In this document: positions 32,866 through 46,444 of the stretch, piece by piece
Layout: every line of letters starts with the position of its first letter
How positions within the stretch are numbered: position 1 is the first letter of the stretch
Assembly: GCA_021234155.1 (NCBI GenBank)
Contig: JAJEKV010000073.1
Span: forward strand, 6,286,083 to 6,350,082
Length of the DNA: 64,000 nt
Source of the DNA: Isoetes taiwanensis
Taxonomy: Eukaryota > Streptophyta > Lycopodiopsida > Isoetales > Isoetaceae
Direction: 5' to 3'
Program-made: the position numbers and the translations under genes
Notes under the pieces: generated by a model
What the model was told of the DNA's origin: nothing
What the model saw: the letters and a program-made list of their open reading frames with translations, nothing else
Databases searched by the model: none

Positions 32866-34407
32866 TCATGAACAAAAAGAAGGTTGAAAGCCCTGGCTAT
32901 AATCATATCACAATGCTGGTATTTCTAAATGAAGAAAATTACTTATGCTTGTAAGGCCTCATGTAGCGGCGTTGAGGTAACAACTTGATGTTTACAGTGC
33001 CATGGTTGCTGCTATGCATAACCCATGGAGGGATATTGAGGCCAAGTCTTTATATCCACATGTTAATTTGAGTGAAACAAATGAAAAGTGTCATCTTAGT
33101 AAGACATAGTACATGACATCTTAGTAGAGACACACTGCATGTTAAGACAATTGGGAAATGAACCAACATAGCTTGAGAAGATGCATGTATGCATTTGGCT
33201 TCAAACAACTATACTTGATAGGTTACTTTTATATCGGGAGCTTTTGTCTGTTTTCATGCGAGCCCTTATTCGAGAATAGAGCAACCTTCATAACCTTTTA
33301 CTAGGTTTGCTTGGCATTGTTGCATATCCAAAGCCAGAAGCATTGATTCTGTTCCATTTGCTCAGCAACAAATAAGTTGATGCTGCTCCATATCTTGTAA
33401 TGTGCTTCCAAACAACGTGTATACAGTGGGTTATGGATCTTCAATTTGGAGAGTTGGAGAGTTCGAAAAACTATAACTGCTATGATGCACTGCTCTGATA
33501 TGACAAATTGATCTGCACTTCCAAAAAAGAGTGGCGTGATCTGCATGCAGTTCTTGCCTGTCTTGAGATGCTTTGTAATTCGATTATCTGTAACAACACT
33601 TCTTTTTTTCTTAGAATGGGAGGTGGAGCTTCTGGCTTCAACAAGGTATCTTCAAATCCTCCTTGCCTTATTCCTTATTGTTTAAGATACATCATTTTGT
33701 AGTCTTGATCTCTATCTGTTTGACTTTGTTTATGCGGGATGCGAAAGCTCTGGCATCCTTTCGCTCTTTATATCAGATATTTTATATTGTGCAAATATTA
33801 CTAACAATTATATAGAGACTTAAGAGAGATATGCACAAAATCACCTCTGAAAATACGGATCTAAAATGGGGTTTACTTATTTTGCTTTGCTTTATGCGGA
33901 TGGGTCTTCTATGATTAATTCTTTGTGAATATTTCAAATTCCTCATTGCGGTGGAGCTCTGACAACGTGCTAACAAGAAGGCTACAACAAGCAAGGGAAA
34001 GAATGCCATCGCGCCAGGCTATGGGTTTTCAACAAGCGAGGGAAAGATTGCAAGCTCTGTTAAAGCACCTTTAGTATTAATAAAGATTATGAGGTTGCTG
34101 AAAACATAAAACTAGATGTTGGAGCTCCGTTTATAGAAGATGAACATTAGGAGATAGGCAAGTATCAGGAGAAGACCATGTCACTCACGCATGGTGGCAG
34201 GCTTATAGAAGTAGATCGCTATGGCTTGTATTGTGCTACTCATATCTAGAGGATAAACTCGTATTAAAATTACACAGCATGGCATAAGGAATAACATAAT
34301 GCCACTTAGAGCGAGCAAATGCCTAGGGAAGAACTTCCAAAAATATAGCCCTGGAGTCTTTGCCAATGTATTGCATTTCCACAAGAGCTTATGTATCAGT
34401 ACATCAT
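32866..34407. other. Unassigned spacer
   Basis: No supportable gene or element. Sequence just after 32866 may still belong to the decayed PPR gene but no motif remains. Confidence 0.5.
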
Positions 34408-34472
34408 GAATAGAATAGAATATAGAATAAATTTTTTAACGTCCACGGAGACCAATAGGTCATGGGACCCAT
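34408..34472 (-). mobile_element. LINE 3' end with (ATTCT)n tail, minus strand
   Basis: In minus sense the end reads 'gggtcccatgacctattggtctccgtggacgttaaa' in pieces, then a run of ATTCT-type units. The same 3' terminus is found at 50985-51056 and at 59930-59992 (plus strand). It is a strongly 5'-truncated copy. Confidence 0.65.
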
Positions 34473-35080
34473 ACAATGGGCTAGTACAATCATTACTACT
34501 AGGATTAAAAAACCCCTGCCTCGAAGGAACTATGCATTGTGGCAATTTTAACATGTATAATATTAAAAGAAAGAATGTAGTCTGTTGTGATCTCATGTTG
34601 TGAACAAGGAAAAAATGTGTTGCAAAATATGCACAATTTGGCAATTTGGTGCAAGACTTTGCATTTGAAAACTTACATTGTTTGGAGTGCATGCCACTTT
34701 TCCTTTAGAAGATACATTTTTGCATGTACTGAGTTATGGCACTTTGAGGAAGAATGCTCGGAAGTTAAGTTGCCAAGCTGAAGGTAAGGTTTTGTGGATT
34801 TGTTGTTTATGGCAATCTTCGAAGTAGAGGCTTATGGAACAAGAAGAGAAAATAAAAATATTTGTTGAACATTTTGTGGGCATGAACATTAGATGTTTCA
34901 TATGAGGTAATGTAAAGCTATCTATCAGAGCGTAGCAATCAGATTCTTCGTAACGTTCTTATGTTTTTGTTGCAATAAAAGGCTTCAATCAAAGAAAAGC
35001 AGTACAAGTTATATAGTGCTTATATAGTGTTTTAATGGGATGTTACACAACGCAATTTCCAATATGGGAAGAATTAGTAT
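34473..35080. other. Unassigned spacer
   Basis: No gene, repeat or element end that I can define; the last five bases before 35086 are the target duplication of the next element. Confidence 0.45.
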
Positions 35081-35085
35081 ACATA

Positions 35086-36585
35086 TGTGACGTTCCAGTA
35101 CGATATACGGTCTCAAGACGTATACCGTCTTTGCGATCCGCAGCACGCGCCGATCAATCGGCGCCCAATGCGCCCGGCGTTACGGGATACCAAGCAAGGT
35201 CGCCCTAGGGGGCAACTTGCAATGGTGCGCACACTTAGCAATGCGCGCACTTTTATACCTTTAACCCATTAAAGGTAGACCAAGGGTCATGGAAACCCTA
35301 AACCTAACTGATAGCCTACATAAGGCACCAAACCCTAACTTTCCCTTTTCGCCCACAGACCTTCTGAGCTCAGATTCGCGGCGAGGAGTCAATTCCAACT
35401 CCCACGATCCGCCTGGCCCTGACTAGTCGGATCATCCCTCCGACCGCATCCCCGGCGTAAGCGGGGACATGGACGCCGGATCGAGAGGAGTGAACGAGGA
35501 GAGGCGGTATTTAGTCGATTGAATAGCTTAAACCTTGTTCCGGCCTTGAACCAGTAGGTTTAACCTATTAAATCGCCCTTAGCAGCCAAGTAGATCCACG
35601 AGATTGACTCTAACTAAAGAACCTAACTCTATGTATTAGATTAGTTCTTATTATTTATGTTCATATGATGGGCCGGATGCATTACGTGGACTCATTGTAT
35701 TGGGAAGGGGGTAGAGACTTAAAGCTTAGTAGATGATGCTCCTAGCTAGTCCCTCTTAGTGCATTACTAGATTTTGGCACTGTGCACAAGAACCCCCTGG
35801 GTTGTGGGTGAAGGGGCGGGCCGGCTTAGAATGAGGTTCGTGTTGGACCCTTGACCGATCCCTCCGGGTGTGTAAGGCCTCACCAGGGGATCGAGAGTGA
35901 CTAGGTCTAATGGCTTGCCCGAGTGTGGGTAAGGCATGGGCTCGACACCCGTGGGGTGGAGTTCACCTTCCGATGGGTTAAGTCGAATAAGGGCGGTGGC
36001 CCTCTAGTCACCTTGGGTCAGCATGTAAATCTACGGAGGGAGTGATCCCTACCGCCCCATCGGGGATGGGGAGATGTAACCCGGGAATAGCCCCTTTGGC
36101 TATGCACACCCTGGATTCTGATCGAGTCCCAACACTTTTCAACCTACTCGCAAAGTGTGCATGGGAGGGGCGGATGGAGTGGACAACCCTAAGCCATGTT
36201 CTTATGCCGGCCCAATCCATTGTCATGATTACATGCGCATTGAACTCACGGAGACCCGAAGCTAGTCGGTCCTTCCACGAGTCCGAGCCTTGGGCGGGAA
36301 CTTCCTTTGTATTGTCCGATCTTTATCTATGCAGAGATATTGATGTGCCACCCTTCGAGGTGGATATATGATGTTATGTTCTTGGCGTGTATGTTTACGC
36401 TTCCGCAGCTAGGTAGGCCCTGAGGAAGACGGGGTAAAATGACCCCTTCACTCTTCCCATTGTGGACTCGGGCGGTCACGGTGATATGTGGAGGGGCCCA
36501 GACGTATCGGTGTGGAGCTGGTGCGGGGATGAACTCTGTTTGTATACGGTCGCGAGCATCGTGATAATGAGTAGTAGGGGACGTC
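35086..36585 (+). repeat. Left LTR of the 11.4 kb element
   Basis: About 1.5 kb, matching 44947-46444 throughout. AT-rich stretches are nearly identical, whereas differences cluster as small indels at CG-rich points. The expected ...ACGTCACA end is read here as ACGTC followed directly by CGG and the primer-binding site, probably a local error or loss. Confidence 0.9.
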
Positions 36586-36588
36586 CGG

Positions 36589-36600
36589 TGGTATCGAGCG
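36589..36600 (+). promoter_or_regulatory. Primer-binding site (initiator tRNA-Met)
   Basis: TGGTATCGAGCG differs from the usual TGGTATCAGAGC by one lost base and directly follows the left LTR. Confidence 0.75.
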
Positions 36601-39600
36601 ATGTTCTTGGAGACCAAGAGCAAAGCACTGACCATGCTCCCAGTAGTACTAACTTGATAGGATCCTCAAGCCTCGAAAAAGTGGGAAAATTTTTTCTCAT
36701 CTTTGTAGTTTATGCTAAGCTAGTAACAATTAAGTGAATTGGAACTTAATAAGACTAAAAAGAATGAGCCAAAAAAAAAAAAAAACTTGCCAGGCAAGGT
36801 GGTCTCACAGCTCGCGCCTGGTTAAAGAACTAAACTTTAGTTTTTGAGCGAGGCATAAAGTCGTGAGACATCGAGCCAAGATCACTCAAACTTGATGAAT
36901 TTGAGAAAAGTAATATGGTAAAGGCTAGTTCCAAGGTAGGAATTAGTTAGAATAGCATGTTTAAATTACTTAAATTACTTAAAATTTGCAAGATCTCACA
37001 TTTCCGCTTTGGTCAAAGAACTAAACTTTAGTTTTTGAGCAGGGCGCTACCTGTGAGACCTCCAAACTTTGAACTTCCATAACTTGAGCTACAGAGCTCC
37101 AAATCGCCTGAAAATTGTTGCAATAGGACCGTTAGACAGCCTAGAATCCATTTATGACCTCAAATTAGGCTAGAAATGTCAAACCCTAGCTCAAAATGAC
37201 CAAAATTCCTCAAACCCTTGAATTGTTTTTCCAAACTGTGGTTTGTTTGTAAATAGAAGCATACCCCATTAGTACCTCGCAAGTATTGCTCTCGGCTCAA
37301 ATTTGATGCCTTACTCCTAGATAGAAGTGCCCAAGAACACCCCTTTGTTATAGTCATCTAGACCTCAGCATACCAACCCAAGTCCAACTGTTGGTACATC
37401 ACCTCTAGTCATGCCAAAAGCATAAACCTTGACCTAATTCAGTGTCCTCCTAATAGAGTTTGACTTATATAGGCGCCACATTGACACTCCCTATTGCCGG
37501 GATACCTAGAAAGGAGCTAGAGTCTAGAGCTGCCCAAGTCACCTCATGTGTAGAGATTGGACTCCCCCAAACCAACTTTGTTAGGACCTTAGAGTATGCC
37601 TCAAACATCATGGAGATTTTGCAAAACAACCCTCATGTCATGCCATACCACACGTCCTAATATCTATAGACTTGGAGATTATAGATATATCTCCAGTAAT
37701 GCTGCTCGAGCCATCTTGCTTGCTTATAGAGCCCAAAATGTTGTAGGAGAGCCCTTCAAGTAGACCCTTAGACTCTAGAATATACGAGCGTTACTTTCGA
37801 AGGACGGGGCTAGAGCCACAGAAGAGGTAGAGGCGCAACCCCTTGAAGACATCAAGGTCCCAACAACATGTCTACGTACGGATAAGGAGAAGAGACCGAA
37901 AAAGGCGGACTCCAAGAGAGGGAAGCACAACGACAAACACCTAAACTGACAAACGAGTAGAACAGGACACCATCGGCCTAGCATCAATCTTCATCAAATG
38001 GGAAGGATATTTGGTAACCAGCGGCATCAAGAATTTTCTAGATGTCAACCTCTCGGCTACCACGTCCATGAGCTCACATCAGAAAGAGGATCTCGACGCC
38101 TTCACCAACTCGACGCACATGAGTTTCAAATGGAAGAACGCAAGGCAGCAAAATACAGGTGCAGGAAGACGTTAGAATCGATACCGCATTAGCATCACGA
38201 GCTAGGGCCAGAAGGCATAATCTTCTGTCGAGGAGAGAAGTCATGGCGACACAGGAGACCACCACGACCTTGCAGCCCAGTAGCTCAAGCGAATGTCATG
38301 CAATGTCAACAAAAGGAGCAACCAAGCTACGCAGAACCACAAAGCACCTAAGGCTGACGGGGACAAGCTTCCGGCTTCCTTGCACCAAATAGGAGAACTT
38401 TCATCGGTTCCAAAAGTAGGAGACCATGAGGGGAGGAGACACATATCGGGAAGGAACATCTCTAACTTGAAGGCCTATATCAGCATTAGGGGCAAGATCA
38501 AGGAGGGAGCATATTCTGCTTTCGAACAAGAATTCGGACCCGTAAAACACCTAGAAACCAAAGGAAGGACGACCTTACTACGTCGGCCCGAGTAAGGAGA
38601 CTCGAATGGATAGGACCCAAAGGCCGGAGGAGACGACCTAGCCAGCCAGGTACAAATCACGCAAAGGTGACCAAAAGGAGCTATGATAGGTGCAATGAAG
38701 ATGATCACACTTCCGAGGCACAAGAGAGGCACCGGAATGGAGCAAAGCCCAAGCAAATGGAGTTGCACTCGGAAATTCAACGCTGAAGGAATGACAATGC
38801 CACGCCCACCGACCCCCATCTCGAGCTTCAAGATATTCAAGAATGGTTGGATCGCAACAGCCAGGTGATCCTACTCAAGCGATCAACGGCACCGCACAAC
38901 GGCAACCTTGCAACGACACACCGCATGTAGGGATGTTGAGCGGTCACCGCATTCCTCACGACGAATATACACATTAAGGAGGAGCATCTTTCTCAAGGGA
39001 TCACATCGACAAACACTCTTCGCAACTAGCGTGACGAACTCGGATCAGACATGAAGCTCAACAATAGTAGCAGCGTCTCAAGGAATCCCGGAGTCAACCA
39101 GAACGAAGAAGATGCAGTAAAACCGAAGAATCAAACGCGATAGGAGGAGGGAAACCCTAAAGGAGTATAAACATTTAAGTAGATCTTCGTAGTTGTTTTG
39201 GAAAAGTGGATGAATTAAAATCCCAATGTAAATGCGTATATGTGTATTGTATACCTCGGATGTTCACAGATATAGTGGAGAAACATGAGTACAGTCATGT
39301 TTTATGGATTTAGCACTTAGATCAGGAAGCTCCTTCACTTCGACTACCAAAAGAGGAAGCAAGGAAGCACAACAATAGCCCAAGATCAAAATGGAAGAGC
39401 AAGTACGAGGGAGAAACGATCGGAGGCCAAGCAAACCTTCGACTCCAAACACTTCCGGAAGTGCCCTCAAGTAGAAGACCGCTCGTCCACCCAATGTCAG
39501 AACAAAAGACAACACCGGTCATGTCAAGATCATCAGCGCTGCACCAGGACAACGTCCAAGCCATGTGATCGAGGGGATCAAACAAGGAAGTTTGGAAGCT

Positions 39601-41040
39601 CGATGGAGAAGCAACTAGGCGAGGCGAGCCGATGACTTGCACGTGGACTTGCATGCAACTTGGTGAACCCAAGGATGGACGATTCAAAGAACAACTGCAG
39701 AAGAGAACAACTCCAGAGGAGTATAGCCAAAGGAATCGCGCACAGCCTCAAGAGACGCCTTCAAATAGCTTCGAGTATCATGAAGGGGGGGATAATTACC
39801 GCCCGAGAACAGGATCAGGAAGCAGACCGAAATGTTGAAGCATCAACGACCAGCACACCTTTAGTTAGAATGTGATCCAAAGCGTGTTGTGCCATAGCCG
39901 ACAAACATCGGAGGGCCCAAGTACATCAACAAGTTACCCCAGAGTACGAGCTGACGTACAAATAGGAGGATATGGATCGTCAGCACCATTGCACCGGGAG
40001 GAACACCGATGACATTGCCAAGGAATAGGTGTGCAACTCGGAGGGAGGCACAAGGGGGACCTAATAGCGCTAGTAGTAATTGTAATTATGTAAGCTATAT
40101 GTTTTGCATGTATAGTTCCCCTGTTATTCCTTCCCTCCCATAGCATAACGGATCAAAAGAAGAGATGTCAGGCAATTTGCAGGGGTGAAGCAATCCACAT
40201 CCTCAACACTCTTCGGGCAACACGATAGCGACAAGAGGACTCGACGTATGAGACATCGATGGAGTCGAAGAAACAATATCGGATCTGAGTCGTTAATCGC
40301 CAAGACAAAGAGTTCAAGATAAAAAAACCTTTTTTTTCAACGGCGCCACCTTCAGGCTTTTGAAAAGAGGCATGGAAGATTTCAAGTGATCAACTACACC
40401 AGCAAGCCACCAGCAATGAGAGGCTTCTAACGAACAAAGTCAACCTCTACACCAAAGAGGATCCACCGTCAAGGAAACTGAAGTATCGAGCGACTCGGAA
40501 GAACGTTACCTTGCTATTTCAAGCAGGCAACGAGTGGATGAGCTTCTAGCAAGCTCAAGCATCTAAGGCCATGGGGCCTAGTAGGTTAAATGTAGGGATG
40601 GTAACATCCATATTGGGATTAGAAGGCATTGTTAGACATTCTCGTTGAAAGGATTGCCCCAAGATTGGGCTAAGCGTCAAGGAGTGGGAAGGAAATGCAT
40701 AGGAGTGACTAAAATTATACACGATTGTTAACAGACATCCAACATATTGAAACCACTTAATGAGATTGATCACCTCGCTAAGAAGGAATCATTACTAGGA
40801 TAATTGTTGACCATATATAAATCTAGTACCTCCAAAAGAATAATCCAACCGAAAGAAAAGAAGTAATCTAACAAGTCCGCCCAACTTGTTACGATGGCAT
40901 CAATTCGATTGGTAGGAATATTCCAAGAGTTTAAATAACTAAGAAAGGGGGAATCTCTAGAATATAAAAGAATAGTACATGTAAGATACATCTAAAATAA
41001 CAATTATAGCAATCAAATAGTCTTTTGAGACAAAAGGAAT

Positions 41041-42740
41041 TTTATTTTATTTTTTTTTGAAGGACGTCAAGCTTTATTCACCAACTAGAAACCAGAGCAA
41101 CATAAATGCAAAGACAGGATTATAACCCCAGTGGACAAACCGATCCAACTGAGCACAACCACCTGCCTATGCAAAAGAATGAATCTGAAGGTAAGTATGC
41201 CAGATCAGTACTTTCTTCTCTTGATCAAGAGAAGAACAATTGTAAGCCATAACAATTTTATCTTGCGCCCACTGAAGAACAACCTCATCTGCAGTATCTA
41301 TGCCCTTAAAGATAAACAACCTCCTTCTCTTCCAGATTGACCATAAAAGCCAGCCGCATGCGAGATGAAAAGCTTCGTTTCGTTGTTTGGGCCAAGCATC
41401 GGGATAGATAGCAAGCAAAATTTGTCTGGCTAGATCGAGACGTGCCAAAAGGGTCAACAACCAAGACCATGCTCGCCAAGCCTCTCACACAAGAAAAACA
41501 ATGCTCAATACTCTCAACCCTTTGTCGGGCATAAAGGGCAGAGCTCAAATCCGATTATCCATTTTATGGACTAACCTTTGTTGACTCGGGAGGCATCTAT
41601 GGATCACTTGCCACCACAAAACTACTACTTTGGGGTGAAGCAAGACTTATCCCATACCCATATCCAAACACTTTTCCATTGTGGCTGAGGGACTGAAGAT
41701 GCCATCTATTAGATGGAGGCAGGATTTTGAGAATGCACAAGCAATTTATACACGGAAGACACAAACCGCCTCGCTGGATATCCCGATGGCAACCCCATAT
41801 GACTACCTCAACTGTGGGACCCGAGAATCCCGTGGCAACAATGCGCAATATGATTCCATTACTCTGTCCCATCGTACAACAAGAACTTTGTTCTAAATGC
41901 TTCCCATGACATGAGATGATCAGACTCATACCAAGCTGCAATAGTATTGATACCGCTACTACCCATCGATCGTTGTGTCTTTGGATGAACAACCACACTT
42001 AGAGGCACATTCTGGAGTGTCGCAAAGGAATCCACAAAGCATGGAGTGGACAACCCAAGACATGCCTCGGGATTAATATGGAAAAGAGACCGATGTTGTC
42101 CCAAGTCGCCAAGCAACCCCTTTAGAAAGGGAGAAGCATTAGGATACGGATGCATATGATAAAGCAAAGCCCAAGGAAGGAGGGGCTTAATGGAGGCCTT
42201 ATGAAATGGGAGACAATCTTGAATCGATCATTTGCACCAACAACCTCAGGCCGGGAGAATCATCCTTACCAATGAAAATCCTCCAAATGAACTTTGATAT
42301 CATCACCTTGCTTTGGAGGTGAAAATCCAACATACCAAGACCACCAGTGCTTTAGGTCTAATGCATTTCGCCCAAGCTACCTTGACCACTGCTCCTAACT
42401 CATTTCCACCCCAAATAAAATTTCTGACGATACACACAATCTCCTCCATCTTACACTGCGGAGCTAGTAAAGCAGACGCCATGTAGACATGAGTATTACT
42501 AAGAACACATTTAGCCACAGTGATTCTACCGGGCATGGACAGTTTAGCTGTATTCCACCAAAACAAGTGCTTTTGCAACCCACTAATGATTTCATCCCAA
42601 GCATCTGAAGCAGAGACATGAATTCCAACTGGGATACCAAGCAACTTTGTGGTATTGCCATGCAGAAGAATCTTCCAAGGATAGTCCAAAATACAGGGAG
42701 GGATGGGACTGTCCAACGTCCACAAAGGAATTGTCATGAT
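41041..42740 (-). mobile_element. 5'-truncated plant L1 LINE nested in the LTR element
   Basis: The minus strand gives the C-terminal half of an L1 ORF2: KLLGIPVGIHVSASDAWDEI, LFWWNTAKLSMPGRITVAK, VLSNTHVYMASALL, IVRNFIWGG, then a zf-RVT-like region (FHLACGWLLWSIWKRRRLFIFKG). The 3' end is a poly(A) tail (T run on plus, about 41041-41060) after 'gaaggacgtcaagctttatt'. Several frame shifts. A possible 7-bp target duplication GACAAAA flanks it (about 41028 and 42742). The same 3' terminus ends the ORF1-only element at 46.7 kb. Confidence 0.8.
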
Positions 42741-44322
42741 GACAAAACCTTGTGGTTTAGAATCGTTCTAACTAAGTAGGTAACCCATAACTATATTGAA
42801 ATAAATAAATGATAACATAATATGTGCATCCATCTTAGATGATTATATATGTCAGCTAAGGCTAGTAAATTAATGCGCTAAGTAAGAAGCGTATAACCTC
42901 TTAAGGGGAGAGAATAGATATGACGTTGTGTACAACGTCATTAAAGGAGTGCACGACCATTTTCTTTTCGAAGAAAGTGGGAGGGCTCAATCTTATGATT
43001 GAACGTACTTGCATCAAATTGACCGACCCGTAGAATAGAGTTCACTCCGGCAATGGCCGAAGAGAATAGAGCGTAGGCTAGATAGATACCTTAGTGCTCA
43101 GGTGGCCTTCAACGTGCGAGACTGACGTAGTAGCTAACTACACCAATGAAGTGGAGCAAAACTATGGGAGCAAGGCAATGACCAAGTCATCTCCAAAATT
43201 ACTCGACGCCGACTCAATGGGTGGACGCGTTCTAGCCTTAGGTAAGGCGTGCGCATGTATTATAAGCTTTAATGGGTCTTAGTGATAAGTTAAATATAGA
43301 TCCTAATTGGTGTACGTATATGTATCATAGGGAAATAAGTTAAATAACGGTAATGAGAGGTAGCATGTTAATTAATCCTTCGCAAGGATGCAATTCCTTC
43401 CAAGGATAACTATATGACCTCGGGTCCTTATAAATATAAATAGAAAATAGAATTCGGATATACTTAAGTGCATCTTAGGGATATACTTCCAAGGGTAATG
43501 CAAGACCCAAGGAAGAGAATAAGAAGCACATCTAATTCTTGTGTATGATAATTAAAACCTTCTCTATGTAACAATAGGTCTAAAATCAGGGTTATTGTTT
43601 AAATAATCGCGATCTAAAAGTAATTAAATATTGTAAAGCTTAGAGTAAATATAATTGTACTATCGGAAGTAATGCATCCGATACTATGATAATGTTAATT
43701 CATAAATATTACCTTAGGGTAATTATGTAAATCACATGCATTAAAGGAGCGGCAAAAATCGAAACAGGGCATGTCGATTTGTGTAGATCTATAGCTTGCC
43801 TAGTTCGGTATAATCACGATGCAACCTATGAGGTAAGGGTTGCATGCGTTGTTACCGATGATGAGATTACTACGGTGATCTCTAGGACGTGGTGTAATGT
43901 CAATGTAGGCATGACCGCGGTTCCTGCTTGGAAAGTCTACTTACGTCCCGGTTTAAGTAGACGACCTCGAGAGAAAGGAGGTCATTGAGGAATGCATTGA
44001 TAGGAAAAGCACCTCTAGCCCCATATATGCTTTGATAGGAGGAATCTGGCCTTCACGCCCCATATACGGGAAGGACCTATCCTCCACGTTGGGCAACTAA
44101 AGGTGTAGGCATGAGCGGCATACAGGCATTATAGGGCGTTGTCTCCTCGGCCACGATGGAAGAATCATCCTCTTCCTAATATTTGGGAGATTAGCCATGC
44201 ATTCATGTAGATAGGTGGGGTGGTCACCATATAACCAAAATTTTAATTAATATAAATGGTAATAACGTAGTGTTGACCTGCAGGCCAATAAGAGCGCTCT
44301 GGAGGGCCACGAGGTCGAACTA

Positions 44323-44860
44323 CGAAGACTTGCAACACAAATTTTGTTATAACGTGTTGCAAGGGATGAAGAGTACCTTAGAAGTGTAAATTTTGTATGA
44401 AATTGATAAACTTTGATAAACTTAAATGTTGTATTAAGTAAGGTTAATAATTACCTTGCGTGGATTAAGTTATGAAATCATAAGTTAATTGGATAATGAA
44501 ATAGTACAGTAATGTCTTAAACATTACCTTAGAGTAATTCTAATAATTAAGATAGTAAGTATGTAATTATAGATATTGTAAAATTAATCTGAGGATTTTA
44601 AGGGCGAAGACTTGCAACACAAATTTTGTTGGAATGTGTTGCAAGGAATGAAGAGCACCTTAAATAATAATTGTATATGAAAGTGTTAAATTGTGATAAA
44701 CTAAATGTTGTGATAACGGAGACTAATAAGTACCTTGTTTTAATAGAAGTTACGATTTGACAAGTTATTTGATAATGTAATGGCGTAATAATGATTTAAA
44801 AATATTACCTTAAGGTAATCTTAATAAATGTGTAAGTATTATAGTAGTATATCGTATGCA
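44323..44860 (+). repeat. Tandem repeat, about 282 bp x2
   Basis: The unit starting CGAAGACTTGCAACACAAAT at 44323 restarts at 44605; both contain 'gtgttgcaag', 'gataaac', 'taaatgttgt' and end near an ATTACCTTA-rGGTAAT palindrome (44523-44538; 44804-44819). A third palindrome of the same kind at 43708-43723 marks an older, more degraded unit. It lies inside the LTR element just before its purine tract. Confidence 0.8.
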
Positions 44861-44933
44861 TCAGGTTGATTGCGGGTTAGGAAGATTCCAAGGTGGGGAG
44901 ACTTACGATCTTTGCGAGGACAAACATCATTTC

Positions 44934-44946
44934 AAGGTGGGGAGAA
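44934..44946 (+). promoter_or_regulatory. Polypurine tract of the 11.4 kb element
   Basis: AAGGTGGGGAGAA immediately precedes the TGTGGCG start of the right LTR, where plus-strand DNA synthesis is primed. Confidence 0.75.
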
Positions 44947-46444
44947 TGTGGCGTTCGATCACGATATACGGTCTCAAGGCATTATACCGTGACTTGCTGA
45001 CCATCACGCCGCATAACGCGCGCCCAATCGGCGATATGCGCCGACGTGTACCCAACAAAGGTAAGCCCTAGGGGCAACTTGCAAATGGTGCCATTACTTA
45101 GCATTCGCGCGCACTTTTATACCTTTTAACCCATTAAAGGTAGACCAAGGGTCATGGAAACCCTAAACCTAACGGGATAGCCTACATAAGGCACCAAACC
45201 CTAACTTTTCCCTTTTAAGCCCACGGACCTTCCGAGCTCAGATTGGCTTTGAGGAGTCAATTCCAACTCCCACGATGCGGCTTTGGCCTGACTAGTCGGA
45301 TCATCCTCCACCCGCATCGGGCGAGCAGGGGACATGACGCGCCGGATCGAGAGGAGTGAACCGAGGAGCAGGTATTTAGTCGATTGAATAGCTTAAACCT
45401 TGTTCCAGCCTTGAACCAAAGAGGGTTTAACCTATTAAATCGCCCTTTAGCGACCAAGTAGATCCCGAGATTGACTCTAACTAAAGAACCTAACTCTATG
45501 TATTAGATTAGTTCTTATTATTTATGTTCATATGATGGACGGATGCATTACGTGGACTCATTGTATTGGGAAGGGGGTAGAGACTTAAAGCTTAGTAGAT
45601 GATGCTCCTAGCTAGTCCCTCTTAGTGCATTACTAGATTTCGGCTGTGCACAAGAACCCCACCGGTTGTGGGTGAAGGGGCAGACCGGCTTAGAATGAGG
45701 TTCATGTTGACCCTTGACCGATCCCCTCGGTGTGTAAGGCCTACCAGGGATCGTGAGTGACTAGGTCTAATGGCTTGCCACCCGAGTGTGGGTAAGGCAT
45801 GGGCTCGACACCCGTGGGGTGGAGTTCACCTTCCAATGGGTTAAGTCGAATAAGGGCAAAGGGCCCTCTAGTCACCTTGGGTCAGCATGTAAATCTCACG
45901 GAGGGAGTGATCCCCACCGCCCCATCGGGATTGGGGAGATGTAACTTCGGGAATAGCCCCTTTGGCTATGCACCCCGTGGCTACTGATCAGTCCCAACAC
46001 TTTTCAACCTACTCGCAAAGTGTGCAATGGAGGGGCGGATGGAGTGGACAACCCTAAGCCATGTTCTTATGCCAGCCCAATCCATTGTCATGATTCTGTC
46101 TGCATTGAACTCTGGAGACCCAAGCTAGTCAGTCCTTCCCTGGAGTCTGAGCCTTGGGTAGGAACTTCCTTTGTATTGTGCTGGTCTTTATCTATGCAGA
46201 TATTGATGTGCCACCCTTCGAGGTGGATATATGATGTTATGTTACTGACGTGTATGTTTACGCTTCCGCAGCTAGGTAGGCCCTGAGGAAGACGGGGTAA
46301 AATGACCCCTTCACTCTTCCCACTGTGGACTCTGGGCGGTCACAGTGATATGTGGAGGGCCCTGTATCAGTGTGGAGCTGGTGCGGGGGATGAACTCCTG
46401 TTTGTATACGGTGTGGGCATCGTATACGAGTAGGGGACGTCACA
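44947..46444 (+). repeat. Right LTR of the 11.4 kb element
   Basis: 1,498 bp, beginning TGTGGCGTTCG and ending GACGTCACA, followed by target duplication ACATA. Matches 35086-36585. Confidence 0.9.

Larger units (their letters stand above)
35086..46444 (+). mobile_element. Complete large LTR retrotransposon without recognisable gag-pol
   Basis: It is bounded by the 5-bp duplication ACATA (35081-35085 and 46445-46449). The LTRs start TGTGACG/TGTGGCG and end GACGTCACA. A primer-binding site for initiator tRNA-Met (TGGTATCGAGCG, 36589-36600) follows the left LTR, and a purine tract (AAGGTGGGGAGAA, ending 44946) precedes the right LTR, fixing plus orientation. The 8.36 kb interior has only short broken frames with no gag, protease, integrase or reverse transcriptase motif, so this is a large non-autonomous derivative (LARD-like). 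An L1 fragment (41041-42740) is nested inside, and a 280-bp tandem repeat precedes the right LTR. Confidence 0.85.

Noticed and set aside
36042-36740. Long overlapping open frames in the LTRs and leader of the 11.4 kb element
   Set aside because: They recur only partly in the other LTR and break at every indel; no domain recognised.
43708-44819. ATTAC and GTAAT pentamers within the LTR element as further members of the box family
   Set aside because: They are in the opposite arrangement (ATTAC...GTAAT) with 6-bp spacing, are palindromes within a tandem repeat, and have no hairpin neighbour.
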